This document shows, piece by piece, positions 47,440 through 60,225 of a DNA stretch of 64,000 nt. The stretch is from contig CM059194.1 in NCBI GenBank assembly GCA_030323885.1, positions 9,162,963-9,226,962 on the forward strand, given 5' to 3'. The notes below the pieces were generated by a model that worked only from the letters and a program-made list of their open reading frames with translations, was not told the DNA's origin and did not search any database. How positions within the stretch are numbered: the first letter of the stretch is position 1; every line of letters starts with the position of its first letter. The translations under genes and the position numbers were made by a program. This stretch comes from Branchipolynoe longqiensis (Eukaryota > Annelida > Polychaeta > Phyllodocida > Polynoidae).

Positions 47440-47930
47440 GTTCTATTTTAAAAAAAAAGGTAGATTAGACAAAATATTAGGGTTTTTTTAATAAAGAGAT
47501 TCACTATCCATTTTGTGTGACATCAGTATTTTGTTTCTTCTATAAATAACCACAAGTTGTCATTGTAGTTCCATTAACGCATCACGATCGAAATATGTGT
47601 GAAATGTCAAGTTTGTTTAGCTCAGGAACTGAAACTAAGTAAAGATACTCAATGAAAAACTAATTCAAATAATAAAACCATTTTGACCAAATTTGCTCAA
47701 TTTTACCTTATACCAAAATGTAGACAGGAAATGCACATTATTCTAAGGTTCCCTTTGAAAAAAAAACCCATGCATTTAGAATGCCACTAGAAGCCCTAAC
47801 ATTAAGCAGCATTTAATAGCTTTGTGGATCATGCATAAAGCCTTGCATAGATCTAATGATTCATGACTGGTTACATAGTTTTTTCTTGAAGATTTATACT
47901 GCATATCATAGATAAGTCTGAATAGTAGAC
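47440..47930. other. Intergenic, no gene seen
   Basis: A/T-rich, with short A and T runs. No repeat family or coding signal recognised. Confidence 0.4.
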
Positions 47931-47932
47931 AG

Positions 47933-48082
47933 TTTGGTCGATAGAAAGCTTGAGCCAACACTTTTACCGACCCAAGGGATTTTTAACCTCCCACACCACA
48001 TATATATACATGGTATGAAAGCAACTGGCCATTGATGACGCTGTAAGTTATACACAGCTTGGAAATCCAAATAGGCATGGGT
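47933..48082 (-). mobile_element. SINE family 2, partial copy
   Basis: It matches 41644-41785 (shared: GACCCAAGGGATTTTTAACC and TTGATGACGCTGTAAGTTA). It lacks the tRNA-like head and the far 3' tail. Confidence 0.85.
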
Positions 48083-48534
48083 AACATAGTGAGTAACATT
48101 AGTGAGGGTGAACACCAGGTAGCAACAAAGGACATCTTCGTACAAATGTTAATTACTATTAAATAGTGAGCTATATGAACTTCATTTGTCAGTGGGTGGT
48201 CCATAGATTAGGTGAATACTCCTAAGAGAACTTCCGCATTTCACCCCCCCACCCCCCCAGCTGTATACTGTGATTGACCATGGTACAATTGCCCAAAACA
48301 CCAACTGCTACACTACATTCCTGGCATTTTTTGGTAAGCAATAGAGAATGCAAGAAATTTTATAATTGTCTGAATACTTTATAATGATTAATCATCAGAA
48401 ATCGTGATTGTTCATCCCTACCATAGAACATACATGTCCTGCAGGTTGTATCCTCAATTGAGTCATGGGCACCATTGTAATGCAACACTGAAAAGCAACA
48501 CCTCCATCGGCAATCAACTGTGTTAAATACACCA

Positions 48535-49267
48535 GGGCACGTATACAAGGAGCAGTGTTAGCGGCGTGTGGTGTTATCCCTCTAACACCGGGTAGCTACC
48601 ACCGGTTATCGGCGGCGTCGAGAACTATGTCATGCCGTATGCATGTGCCCTTAAACGGTGAGTGTCAGCTAAACGTGAATGTATTTATAGATTTGGGAAA
48701 TCCCTCGATTCGACAATATTAATATCGCCGCCTCTGCAGCGGCAGCGTTAATATTGCTTCGAATTTATGGTTAATTTGCAGAAATTTCACTTATTGCGTA
48801 TGTAATTCTGTTAAATATGATAGCATTGAATAGATTTGGGCTTAATATATTGCCACCGAGGCGATGTGTGTTTTGTTGATATGGGACAGTATGGATATCG
48901 ACGTCAAAGCGGCGACGACGATTTGTTTACTTTACATTCGTTGATTTGACAATATTAATATCACCGCCGATGCGGCGGCAGCGTTAATATCGCTTCGTTT
49001 TTAGGGTTAATTTGATTAAATTTCACTTATTGCGTATTTAATTCTGTTAAATAGGATAGCATTGAATAGATTTGGGCTCCATCCTGACACTAACCTAACA
49101 CACACACCGTTGTAAACCTGCTATGGGCTGGGGTTAGAATCTCCGACTTTAAGCTCGCGGTGTTAGGCCTAACACTGCTCCATGCATACCGACTTTTCGG
49201 CGCTAAACCAGAAATCCCACCCTAACTGTGGTTTGCCTCGCTAACACCGCTCCATGCATACGGGCCC
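48535..49267. mobile_element. DNA transposon family G, copy 2
   Basis: 733 bp. GGGCACGTATACAAGGAGCA at the left mirrors TGCTCCATGCATACGGGCCC at the right, with GTGTTAGCG just inside both ends. The interior repeat of about 200 bp (GACAATATTAATATCGCCG, ATTCTGTTAAATATGATAGC) occurs twice. Confidence 0.82.
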
Positions 49268-49269
49268 AG

Positions 49270-52200
49270 GGAGCCCAAGTACATTTGCTGTTATTTCAAG
49301 AGTTGCCCAAATCCCAGCGATGAGGTCTCCAAACCACCGTGCCATGTCGCCTTCATTAGTTTGGAGACGATCCTGTTAGTTGCCAAGTGAAGGAACAAAT
49401 CGATATTTGCAAATGAAGATAAGCAACAATATAATCGCATTGTTCATGAATTTCATAAACATACATTAGTGTGTATGGAATGTGCATGTAAATGACGTAG
49501 GTGATCTCGACAAACGCCACTTAGTTTCTACAGGACTTGTATGGCGAAAAGTCATAACGCACCACCTGAAAAATATGTAAGAGACCTTAGATTTAAAGTA
49601 TATGTAATTTTTAGGGGGATGGGGGGGGGGGGGGGACAAAAGAAAAAAAGCAACACCAAAATAACACTTGTGAACTAACTATGGCTAGGAGCTAGTAACG
49701 AGGGTATTGGCTTCCAGTTTCCAACAATGTGTCGCATCCACTAAAATGCACCGATTCAGCTATCACTGTTCGCATGAAGCTGAAACATCTTTATAACAGC
49801 AGGCAATTCCTATAGCCAGGTAACTATTGATATTGTAGTGAAGAAAGCCACTGGCACGTCCCGTGTTTGATTTATGCTACACACTTGAAGCAAACTTTTT
49901 GATTTTGAGACCAGACATTCACCAATGTAGGAAGAATTAATTACTTCTCAAAATTATTACTTCCACAATTCTGTTAACATCACCTAAAGCACGGCAAAAT
50001 TAAACAAGTGTTGAGCAATTTCAACAATAGTCTTGACACGAGAATACCACTTCATTTCTTTGCTACAGACTCAAGACGGGAAAGAACCATTTCCATTCCA
50101 TGGATTCAGTATTGCTTGTAAATGTTTCCTTTCTTTGATGACCTGTGTTCACAATACTTAAGTTGTTTTATTTTCACCATTCAATTAACACCAGTGCACG
50201 AGAATCAACCCCCTTCTTGATGATGTTGATGTTTTGCTATAAGCAATAACTGCATGGTATTTAATATTATTTCAGGTTCCCATATTGTCAATATATATGC
50301 ATTGAAGATAAAAGTAGACAGATTCCTGAAGATTGCATGGATTAAAATAGATGAGAAGTGAGGTGGGTGCCACAACATTTCGGGAAGACTGGTTGAACTG
50401 AGAAGTAACTCAATCCGTTTATATTAACAGAACTAGAGCAGCTCAAATGCACAACCTGTTATACTATGTGCGATTTTGAGATTCAAGACTACTATTGGTA
50501 TAGGTACTCCGAAGTAAGGACTGATTGCTGATGCTGATTGGCCACTAGAAAAATGGCTTGCTCTCAGCACATGATCCCTCTTTGAACGTTGTGTGCTGAA
50601 ATTGAGTGTCAGAGCTAACAAATTTTTTTTTTTTAAATACTTTCACACTAAAGTAGGTCACTAGCTTTAGTTTCATATCCATTATTGCCGACTTCTAGCG
50701 CTAACAAAAAAAATCTTTGACAACTGTGAAACAATCGTAAAACCTGATTTTACTCAAAATAAATTCATGAAATAATACTACATAGAAAGATTCTTTCTTT
50801 ACAAAACTGTGGATTGTTAACCATTAAGCACTTTCTCAGCAGTTTCCGTGAAACCATAGGAAGGGTGTGCTAATTTTAGCAAGCAATTTATTAAAAAGAT
50901 TTTTCATATGTGGATATATAGCTTAAAGACAATGTAATCACATTATAGATATTGTCATTCTGATCAATTTGATATAAAAATAAGTCAATATCTCAAATAA
51001 ACCAGAAATATACAATTTTGTTTAAAGATCTTATCTAGGAGGGTGAGTGCAAATCGCATAATTTGCCATGTTTGATGTCAAATTGATCAACATTTAGTTT
51101 AGAATTTGTACTAGACTAGAAATAAACTTGAAAAAATGTGATTAAAATGTGATTTGTCTTCAGCAGGCAGCCTCAAACATCAGACAGGATTTAAGCATTC
51201 GCAGAACCATGAAAAATGTGTGCAAAATTAAGGGTAAAAATTTAATATAAAAACAACAACAAAAAACTCGGGGATTAATGGACTTTCATTATCAGAAGGA
51301 TAAGATCTTTCTAACTGTAGGCCTACCATTTGCAAATTAACTTCACGAATTATTTTTTTTTAAATCAGTTATGAGCACCTACAAAAAGTACTGTATCGCT
51401 TGTACACATAGTTTAATCAATATACAGTAGCACCTGTCTTCAAAAGACAACTCTGCACACAAACCAATGTTGTCCTGACATAGGGTGTCCGGTCACCAGC
51501 AAGTCAAGTGAGACAAAAACAGTTTGTACCTTGAAAACTTGTCTGCACAGGGCAGGGATTCGATGATCACAGGGGGTCATTGAAGTCAGGCGCTACTGCA
51601 TAATGAGTCAGATCAGACACATCCATGACGTTTAATGGGGATGGATGCGAACAGAACCCATCCTATAGAATGGCCAGTACCGGCTGTAGTAGTCTCCAGG
51701 CATAATCTGTGAGCTTGGGTTTTGACACTGTCAGTCTAGTGAAATTCCTGTACTGTACTGAGGGCCTAACAGATTTGTGATGAGCTTACAAACTCATTCA
51801 CACTATTCACGCCATGGCCATGTTGAAACCAGACCGAGGCCACAAACGCATCTGCGAGGTGCTGCTGTATGAAAAGTCATGCGAATAATTTTCCGTCGAC
51901 CAAAACCTCTCGAAATCACTCTAATTTGAAGGTTTTCATTTTTTAAACTACCATATTCATCTTTGCATACCTGTTTTCTATCCATTGGCCAATTTTCACG
52001 AAGATTGGATGATCCTATTTTGTAACTACAATGTGACTGTCAACTTCAAGTCTGCATAGTTATGGTGGTATCATGTAATGCAGCACTGTCAGCGTAGCTA
52101 TCTGCATAAAACAGTTAACCAACTAGTCTTAGTAATTACAAATTAATAAAATCTTTAAAAGGGTTAAAATATATATATATTAAGAAAGTTATGCAATTTT

Positions 52201-52540
52201 GAATTTAAGAAAAGATTGGCAACCAGGGTGAGCAACTTTGTTGACATCGCCTACTGAAATGCATCTGATCACCACTCAATTTTCATGAAAATTGACCAAT
52301 AGATAGAAAAAAATGTATGCAAAAATGAATATGATAGTTTAAAATGTGAATATCTTTAAATTTTACTCCTTTAATTTCTGTCGGAGTTCATACACATCAG
52401 GACACAGTAGTGTCTTACTGCCATTTCCAATACCCGACACGTACTCAACCTCGTTCTGATGCCTAGTTAGGTCACGCGTGAATAGTTTATTGCACTGGAA
52501 ACATCTGTTGTTATGAAGCACAATACTGTGAACACTAATC
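49270..52540. other. Intergenic, no gene seen
   Basis: A/T-rich with a run of about 15 Gs at 49621-49636. A sequence resembling a DNA-transposon end (CAGTAGCACCTGTCTTC) lies at about 51425, with no partner found. I see no exon-like block. Confidence 0.4.
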
Positions 52541-52545
52541 AGAAT

Positions 52546-52780
52546 TTAATATAAAATAGGCTGGTTCCATGAACGGGATGCCCAGGCATCGCTCTGTATT
52601 GCGCAGTCAAAAACCAAGTCAAGAACCGAGCCTTCCAGGTATCGATTTCTTTGATTTGAAAAATACTGCCAATAGTTAACATTACAAAGATCGTCGAAAA
52701 TAACTTGTCCACTTGTAATAGGAGGCGTACCTAGATTAACATTATCAGCTAGTATGAAGAGGCTCCTCATAGTGCTGCCA
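52546..52780 (-). pseudogene. Possible LINE endonuclease remnant
   Basis: The - strand frame contains GTPPITSGQVIFDDLCNVNY and NQRNRYLEGSVLDLVFD. The last part resembles the PTRxxxxSxLDLVF motif near the end of APE-type endonuclease domains of non-LTR elements. No RT follows on either side. Confidence 0.45.
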
Positions 52781-52829
52781 CTCTGGATTTTACACACAAA
52801 AAGGTATGAAATCTGTATCAAAATTGTCT

Positions 52830-53970
52830 TTAAAAAAAGTATAATTAAGCATCAACTTACCCTGATTTGTTTATAACCTTTGTTACCTTGTTAAGCTAAC
52901 ATGTGCTGCTTGTGAACACGCTTCAGGAATGATGTATGTATGCAGTGTTGTGAGGAGCTATGCTGTTGAGCCCTCAGTTTTGCATAGTTCAGTGCACTGT
53001 CACTTGGTCACTGACAGCAGAGCTCAGCAAAGGTTCCACTCAACAGAACACACACCACTCCTGTAAAGAGACTAGCAAAGCACATCGTTCAATCTCATCA
53101 AGTTCCTAATTCTAAGCATGAAGAGTTTTCTATTACTAGATGGGCAATTGTTTTGCAGAAAAAAGTATAAAGTAGTTATTCCATTTTTTTTAAAGTGGCA
53201 GCGCTGTCCTTAATTGTCATATCACTGCAGTAGTAGTATTGGTGACTAAATTAATGGGCTACATACAGCGCAACTGGTCTCCAGATGGTAACACATGACT
53301 AGTGTTGTTCATTCCCATACATGTAGACGAGTGTTGTTCATTCCCATGTAGATATGAATAACAAGCTTGAAGTCAATGAGGCGATAGAAGGAGGCATACT
53401 GTACCAAGAAATGAGTTCTCACTGGCCACATAAATCATAACACACGTGGAATGTGACTGCCACAATTTAAGTAAGGACTTTACTCATCACTGAGTCATTG
53501 CCAGACTTATGACAACATAACCTGAGTGCACATATTTCTGTATGTAGGTGCTGTAACTCAATATCATTATTATGGCTTGTTACAAAAGCATATATAATAC
53601 CTAAGCATTTGAGATATTCATATGGTCGTTGTACCATTATGCTACTCCATCCAATTTCCAGTTTTCTCACACATCGACTCACCGTAAGCAATGATGTCCT
53701 TATGTCTCCGAGGCAGAAAAGTGCAGTGATAGAAACAGGCAAATTTAGTCACTTATCCATAGGACAAGTCTGGTGTAATTTTCAATTGTTCAGCTGATTT
53801 GTCACTTTTCCACATTTTATATATGTAAAGGAAAGCAAACAAAATTGTGAAATACATGTTTTACAACCCCAAATTGTCACTTTTCCAAAACTCAAGCCAT
53901 ATTCTGCTTGTCCGTGCCTACTCTTATTTGGCTCGGACACGCCTTATTTCAAACGGTGAAGTGTGTGTAG
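52830..53970. other. Intergenic, no gene seen
   Basis: No recognised element. A short direct repeat, GTGTTGTTCATTCCCAT, occurs at about 53302 and 53332. Confidence 0.4.
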
Positions 53971-53971
53971 A

Positions 53972-53972
<1 letters not shown>

Positions 53973-54001
<29 letters not shown>
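53973..54001 (+). repeat. G homopolymer (29 nt)
   Basis: The longest of the G runs in the window. It is a candidate quadruplex or polymerase-slippage site, and its true length is uncertain in any assembly. Confidence 0.9.
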
Positions 54002-54004
<3 letters not shown>

Positions 54005-54706
54005 GTGAAGAGAGCGAAATTCCACCTCCCTCACAACTAAGACTAAAGTATTGATGCCATAGTTATAAAGTTTCATCTTTTGATATAGAAAGTTTCCTGG
54101 GGAACGGTGTTTGCATCATGAAACCTAGAAAATCTAATGGCTAGTATGCTATCTCTGGAATTTTAGTGGCGAGTTTGAATCCCGCCTTCGATACAATGTT
54201 CCCTGTTTGCAACGCCCCCACAGCAGGGGTGCAGTGACCAGGATAGGTACCTAGGTTCTCCTTGCCTGCACGCTTAGTACAGACTACTTACATAAAGCAA
54301 AACAAAAACGAGGGGGGGGGGGGGACAAGTGAAGTGTCGCCAGACAAACCAAGTGCAGTATATTGAATGTAGACGTTTTACAAAGCCATCTAAACTTCCA
54401 CTTATTATGCATATTCAATTATCCATATATTGCCATTGGTAATCTGTAGTGGGTTAGGACCTGATGACCATGAACTCAAAATCTCTACAACAATCTTAAT
54501 TTGACCCGCTGACCCAATTTCCAATAGTGCTGTTAAAAGTTAACTCCAGGTGGCAGCATCAGTAGGCCTTTGAAACTGTGTTTTCACGTGGTTGAAGTCA
54601 CTTTACTAAATACTCCAGTGTTTCCTGAGGCCTAACTAGGAAAGGAAAATGTCATGTTCTGATCATATACGGTAGATATTGTAGATTATTCTCGTGTTCA
54701 GTTCTG

Positions 54707-54860
54707 TCAGCATGTCCAGCAGGTTTCATAGTTGTAGTACATTCTATGGCGCTTCATGAGTTCCTCTTGTGTGTCCCGATAGCGTTCCACTTGGGTTCTC
54801 TGTTGGTTGGTTGTTGGGAGTTTTACATCCTGGCAACATCTAAGGTCATATCAGGACGGG
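54707..54860 (-). other. Possible terminal coding exon, interrupted by SINE debris (weak)
   Basis: A - strand frame reads VERYRDTQEELMKRHRMYYN and ends in CWTC then TGA at 54709-54707. It is charged and helix-like, unlike the A/T-rich noise around it. A SINE-1 fragment with the near-duplicated flank GGGTTCTC (about 54795 and 54861) cuts the frame. If the fragment is removed the frame stays open for about 55 codons. Protein not recognised. Confidence 0.25.
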
Positions 54861-54866
54861 GGTTCT
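54800..54866 (-). mobile_element. SINE family 1, 3' fragment with 8-bp TSD
   Basis: It contains GTTGGTTGGTTGTTGGG, then CCTGGCAACATCTAAGGTC, flanked by GGGTTCTC on both sides. This is a severely 5'-truncated insertion. Confidence 0.8.
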
Positions 54867-55499
54867 CGGTTCCAAGAGGGTAGCTGGTAAAGCGACATTC
54901 GCAACATATTGTACCAAACCTACTCAATGGCATACTGGGTCACTGTGTTGGCTTTGATGACAAACTAAACATTTCACTATAAGACACCTACTTAAAGGCC
55001 CAATACAGTGCTGTGTTTGTATTAGTATTCTGGTCTTCCATTGGCTGTAAGCAGGAATCCCGCTGTGACTTGCGATTCAGCCAACACCAACAATCTGAAC
55101 ACATGTATTGGCTCAAGTCTCCAAACCGGTCGTTATCAGGACAAATTGCAAATAGCTTTTGATTCCATGTCCATTTCCTAATTTTCACACAATACAAACT
55201 CCCATTTAGTCAATCTAATGTCTTATGATCATCTACCACATCCATGTTGACAAGAATTAATGTAGGTGGTGTTACTAAGGCATGTTCCTGCTATGACCCA
55301 ACACACGTGAGTAGAAATGAACAAGCACGCTAAGCCCAGTCCACCTGGGGCCACGTGCCAGGGGGGCTTGGGTAAAAGGCACCCAACTTTTGTCAAGGTT
55401 AACGTGTGCTCTACTTGTCCACGGAGCCCAAAATCACTTCACCCACCCGTATTACTGTGTGCTGCCTATATATATATATATAATATACATTTATATACA

Positions 55500-56317
55500 T
55501 GGGTCACTATCCTGAAAACTGGTCAGCATGGGATGGGATTTTAAAACATCAATAAAAAAAACTTTCTAATTATTTTTGTCCTTATACTTTTCATATTCAT
55601 GTTCAGATTTCAGATTTGATGTAAGAAATAAGGGAAATAAAATAAACTGTGTGCAACTTCGGTCTTTTTAGCTATGAAGTGTTTTTGTACAAAAAAAATC
55701 CTATTTTACAGTCAGCCATTTGTAACATGACATATGGGACATGGTTGGATCCTTACAGCTTGTATTGCATTGATATATCAAACAAAACAGTTCCCAAATC
55801 AAAAGGAAGTAGTTATTAACATGCATGCATACTTGAATTAAAAAAATAAATTATTTGATGTCTTCAGAAATAACATAACAAATTTCCGTCACAGATGTAA
55901 CCAGTGGTTTCTGGATGCCACACAAATATTGTACACTAATTATTCATTGAATAAAGAATGGCTGGGAATTACTTCTTTTAAAAAAATATCAATATAAGCA
56001 CTACATATTTCTGTATATTATGCCATAATTAATATGCTTCTAAGTATGAAATTATTTAATTCTGCTTAGATTTTTATTAAGCAGACTGTGTGATGTTCTA
56101 AACAGGTGTTACGTCTGAGCAACACATGTTATACTGCCATATGACATAGCTTAATCATGGACTAGACTTTTATTTGTTATCTCATCAATTTATATTTTAC
56201 ATAGATGTAAAGGGGAGATTTCCAGCTTTCATTTGCAACCAAAAAATGTTAAAAATTCAAATATTAGATTTTAACTTTTCATGTGACACCTCTGGCCAAT
56301 TTCATGAGAGTGACCCA
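55500..56317. mobile_element. DNA transposon family D (TGGGTCACT ends), copy 1
   Basis: About 818 bp. TGGGTCACTATCCTGAAAAC at the left mirrors TTTCATGAGAGTGACCCA at the right. The body is non-coding. It is about 90% alike by eye to 60983-61771. The copies show small insertions such as an ACAGCTTG/TTAACATCTTG difference. Confidence 0.85.
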
Positions 56318-56676
56318 GATACATCTATCCCATAAACCCTAATGCTAATCCATTGGTAGCGAGGAGATCGAAAGGCACTGGCAGACTGTGCGGGTCTAGG
56401 TGTAATCGAACTAGGGGCATTAAGGGATAATTGCTTGAATATTTTTTTAATAAAAGTAATTTAGGAACATTCCTTTCTGGGTAAATTAGCACATTCCAAG
56501 CCTATTTTATTTGTCGAGCCTAAAATTGTCTTTAAAAATTAACAATTTCAGATTGACACTTTACATATATGTACAATCTTGCACCCCGATATACAGCATG
56601 ATGCATGAGAGTGTGGGACAGCTTTTCCAGGCGTCAATATTTCGCACTAGTGATGTAGTCCGCATAGTAGTGTATC

Positions 56677-57088
56677 CAGGGATGAGAGTGGGAGCAGAAA
56701 AAAATGACAGTAAGACGGGCGATAATAAATAGTCACAAAAATGACAGCAGAAAATCTCCAAGCAGAGTCTGTAATGATCGATCATAGACATGATGCACAA
56801 ACTATGGTTGGAGAGGAGAGTATAAAACCTGAATTCGGGACATTTTATGCGATTCCCTGAAATCGCTAAGCCTAAGGATGAATTTCTGCTTTTTCACAGA
56901 CATCCATTCCATGTTTTTTGTTTATCCGCTTTGTTTTATGTCCTAGCAACATCTAAGGTCATACCAGAACATTCCAGCCATTGCATATAAGATTCTGACG
57001 GAACAATTGCTGTTATGTCCAGGGAATTTGTGACAGTTAATCGGCGATAATCAGAAACCGTGGAAATCGGGGAGATATTTCATCCCTG
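56677..57088. mobile_element. DNA transposon family K, copy 2
   Basis: 412 bp. CAGGGATGAGAGTGG at the left and ATTTCATCCCTG at the right, flanked by TGTATC and TGTATT (56671-56676 and 57089-57094). It carries a short SINE-1 fragment near 56928-56970. The minisatellite core is absent. Confidence 0.82.
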
Positions 57089-57613
57089 TGTATTATTGCA
57101 ACTCTATTTGATCAGTTCAGCTGTAAAAATCTTGAAAACATTAAGAGGGATAAAAAGTGACATCACAGTCCATATAAAAGAACACCCCTAATACCACCTC
57201 GCTTATGTACAATGTTGGAATGTCGTCACTATAGCACTCAGGTCGTCCGTGGGTTTAAATTGCACTTAATATGACAACAGTACCAAATAATTGTTCAGCC
57301 CTCAGCAGTTCAAGGTACACCACTTAATTCTACAAGCGTTAGTCGCAAGAAGGAACAATAGGTTCAGACCCCCCCTGCCCCCCCCCCCCCCCACACACAC
57401 AACACGTGACATGTGTGTTTGGGATGGGCCATTTGAAACCTCATTTATGGGGAAGCATGAAAAGCTGCATTATAAACCAGTGAACCATGTGTGACTAAAA
57501 CCAGCTGCCTTTGAATGCAGCCAGTTGGTTAGTGTCAATCAAGTGGAAAGCAGACAACATAGATTTAAAACCTGCCTTAAATCTAATTTTCAAAATCTTT
57601 AAATTATAGTATG

Positions 57614-58039
57614 CAGGGATGAAAGTGGTCTCCGGGAAAAAAAGCGGAAATGCTGATATTCTCCCATAGGCTTAGCATTGTCAGGGAATTGCTGAAAATT
57701 CCCGGAAGTCGAATTTCATACATATTGGTATACGCTGATAGTGCTGTGCCGTTTGAAGCATGTATTAGTAGTATACTCTGCTAGTGCTGCGGGCGTTTGC
57801 ACCACATATCGGTATATGCTGATAGTGCTGCGGCATTAGAAGCAAGTGTTAGTAGTATACGCTGCTAGTGCTGCGGCGTTTGCGCCACATATCGGTATAT
57901 GCTGACATTGCTGCAGTGTTTGAAGACGCCCTGGCAACATCTAAGGTCATATCAGGAAGGGCGCAACGTATTAGTATACACTTATAGCTACAGGAAAAAT
58001 CCCGGAAATCCGCGGAATCGCGGAGATCTTTCATCCCTG
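57614..58039. mobile_element. DNA transposon family K, copy 3
   Basis: 426 bp. CAGGGATGAAAGTGGTCTC at the left and GATCTTTCATCCCTG at the right, flanked by AGTATG and AATATG. The core has about four units of the 43-bp minisatellite (GCTGATAGTGCTGCGG) and a SINE-1 3' fragment at 57925-57962. Confidence 0.9.
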
Positions 58040-58044
58040 AATAT

Positions 58045-58508
58045 GGTACCAATAAAAATAAAATACAGTGTATGAACAAATGATGTCCCGAAGCTCACAG
58101 AGTGCAGTAAACGGACAGTAAGCAACAAAAATGTTCACTACGAAAGACCACAATCAACCCACAAGGAATGTTAACCTAAATTTGACATGGCTCTCCTTTG
58201 ACAATACCTTCACATCTTCAGGGAAAGGATTTGATCGCATAATGTCGACATTTCATCAATCCCATGTTCTCAGTAATAAGGATTCCATCATGCCATAGCT
58301 AGAGGAACAGCATCCTGAGGATTATTGAGAAGCAACAGTCAGTCACCAGTTAGCTCCTCCTGCGAAACCCACACTTCCGGTATTTGGAAGACGAACTAAG
58401 AACCCTAAATAACATACCTAATATACTATACAAGGTATATTGCTCTACTGGCTATACTATAATAGAGATGTTCAAATCAAAGTATCGAAAAGACAGCTTG
58501 TCTTAAGG
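58045..58508. other. Intergenic, no gene seen
   Basis: No recognised repeat or coding sequence. Confidence 0.4.
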
Positions 58509-58511
58509 TAA

Positions 58512-60155
58512 TGGGGCTGTCACACTACGACGCAACGAGGTAGCGTAAGCTGATGTAGGTGAAATTTGGCCATTATGTCGAGATATGTTACATGTTCATT
58601 AAGCCTACGTCGAGTTACTGTGACACACATCAAGGTTTTGGACATAGCCAAAACCCTTGACGTACAGGCCGTTAGTTGGGTTACGTTGGGCTTACATCGC
58701 GCTCACGTCAAGATACATTAGACGTTCGTTAGAGCTACGTCGGTCTACGCTGAGCTACATCGACTTACGGAAGACTGAGAGAGAGCCGGGAGGAACGCGC
58801 AGTCCGCGCGCTGCCAACGTGCTGTTAACGTACCTCGACGTGGGACTAACATATCTCTGACATGTGTCTAACATTAGTCTAATGTAAGTCCAACATGTAT
58901 TGTCATATTCGACATAGTTGATGAACGGCTGTAACGTATGTAACACGCACCAACGTGGTGTGAACGTTTTGCCTTTGAGAATACAAAGGCATCCACGGGA
59001 GCATGTTTAGCGCTCGCTGAGCATGCTGGACTTTCATTAAACTGACGCTGCTCACTCTCAGGCCTGATGTTGACTCACGTTATGAATGGGGGACATGTGG
59101 CGTAGTTCATTTTCCGACACTTGGTGGCGCATCGGTAGTAGTGGGCCTACACGGTCATTGACAATGCTTTGAGTTTGCTGGTACGCGCAGTGCAATACGT
59201 ATATTTTATTCAAAATTAATAGAAATACAGAACCCTAACCTTAGAAATTTAATATAATCTATTCGTTGTATGTTTTCTATATGTATACCAAGCGGTTTGT
59301 CTCTAGGTCTTGTGGTTTTAGAGATATTTGATTTCTTCTGTATGAAGATTGCTCACGGCCATTGACAATGCACTGAGTTTGGCGGTACGCCCAGTGCAAA
59401 ACGTTTACTTTATTCAAAATTAATAGAAATACAGAACCCTAACCTTAGAAATTTAATATAATGTATTCGTTGTATGTTTTCTATATGTATACCAAGTGGT
59501 TTGTGTCTAGGTCATGTGGGTTTAGAGATATTTGACTTCTTCTGTATGAAGATTGCTCACGGCCATTGACAATGCACTGAGTTTGGCGGTACGCCCAGTG
59601 CAAAACGTTTATTTTATTCAAAATTAATAGAAATACAGAACCCTAACCTTAGAAATTTAATATAATGTATTCGTTGTATGTTTTCTACATGTATACCAAG
59701 TGGTTTGTGTCTAGGTCATGTGGTTTTAGAGATATTTGACTTCTTCTGTATGAAGATTGCTCATAGCCATTGGGTTTGCAGTGTGACAGTGTGCCGAATA
59801 GGCCCACTCCTTCAGTGGAGACGCGAACGGCAGGAATTTGAACTAAAAAGTCGGAGGTCCCCCATTAGATCAGCCACACGTAGCTACGTTAGGGCCGGCG
59901 TAATTACGCGAGTCCTACGCTAAGCCGATGGTCAGGTTTCGCTAGTCTGACCATGCACGCGCTGGAGGCTCATTAGCTTTACGTAGGTTTTTATTTTATT
60001 TTATGGTCTAACTCGTTGACACACGTTACAACTACGTTGGACCGACGTTTTGCCTTGGTCCACTTTTGTCCTGCAACGCCGAGAATTTTGACGTAAATAA
60101 GTGATTTATACTTTCCCCACTCACTGGCCCACTACACTGTAGTGTGACAGGGGTA
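58512..60155. mobile_element. Harbinger-like MITE family H, long copy with internal array
   Basis: 1644 bp flanked by TAA on both sides (58509-58511 and 60156-60158). The ends are TGGGGCTGTCACACTACGAC and, mirrored, TACCCCTGTCACACTACAGT. Compared with the 623-bp copies it has about 1 kb of extra sequence that includes the array of 206-bp repeats at 59155-59772. Confidence 0.85.
59155..59772. repeat. Tandem array, about 206-bp period, three units
   Basis: Three units contain CATTGACAATGCACTGAGTT, CAGAACCCTAACCTTAG and CTGTATGAAGATTGCTCA. The second and third are nearly identical. The reverse complement of the same unit occurs twice inside 3517-4137. Confidence 0.93.
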
Positions 60156-60225
60156 TAAGGTCACTTGAGAACCGCACCGACCTCAGTAGTCAGGCACTAC
60201 GAGAGGGGCGGGGATAGCTTTCTGT

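Noticed and set aside
54120..54300. Possible third tRNA-like SINE head (GGCTAGTATGCTATC ... GTTTGAATCCC)
   Set aside because: The A- and B-box spacing is plausible but no fold, body or second copy could be established; a tail similarity to 16496-16560 was inconsistent in orientation.
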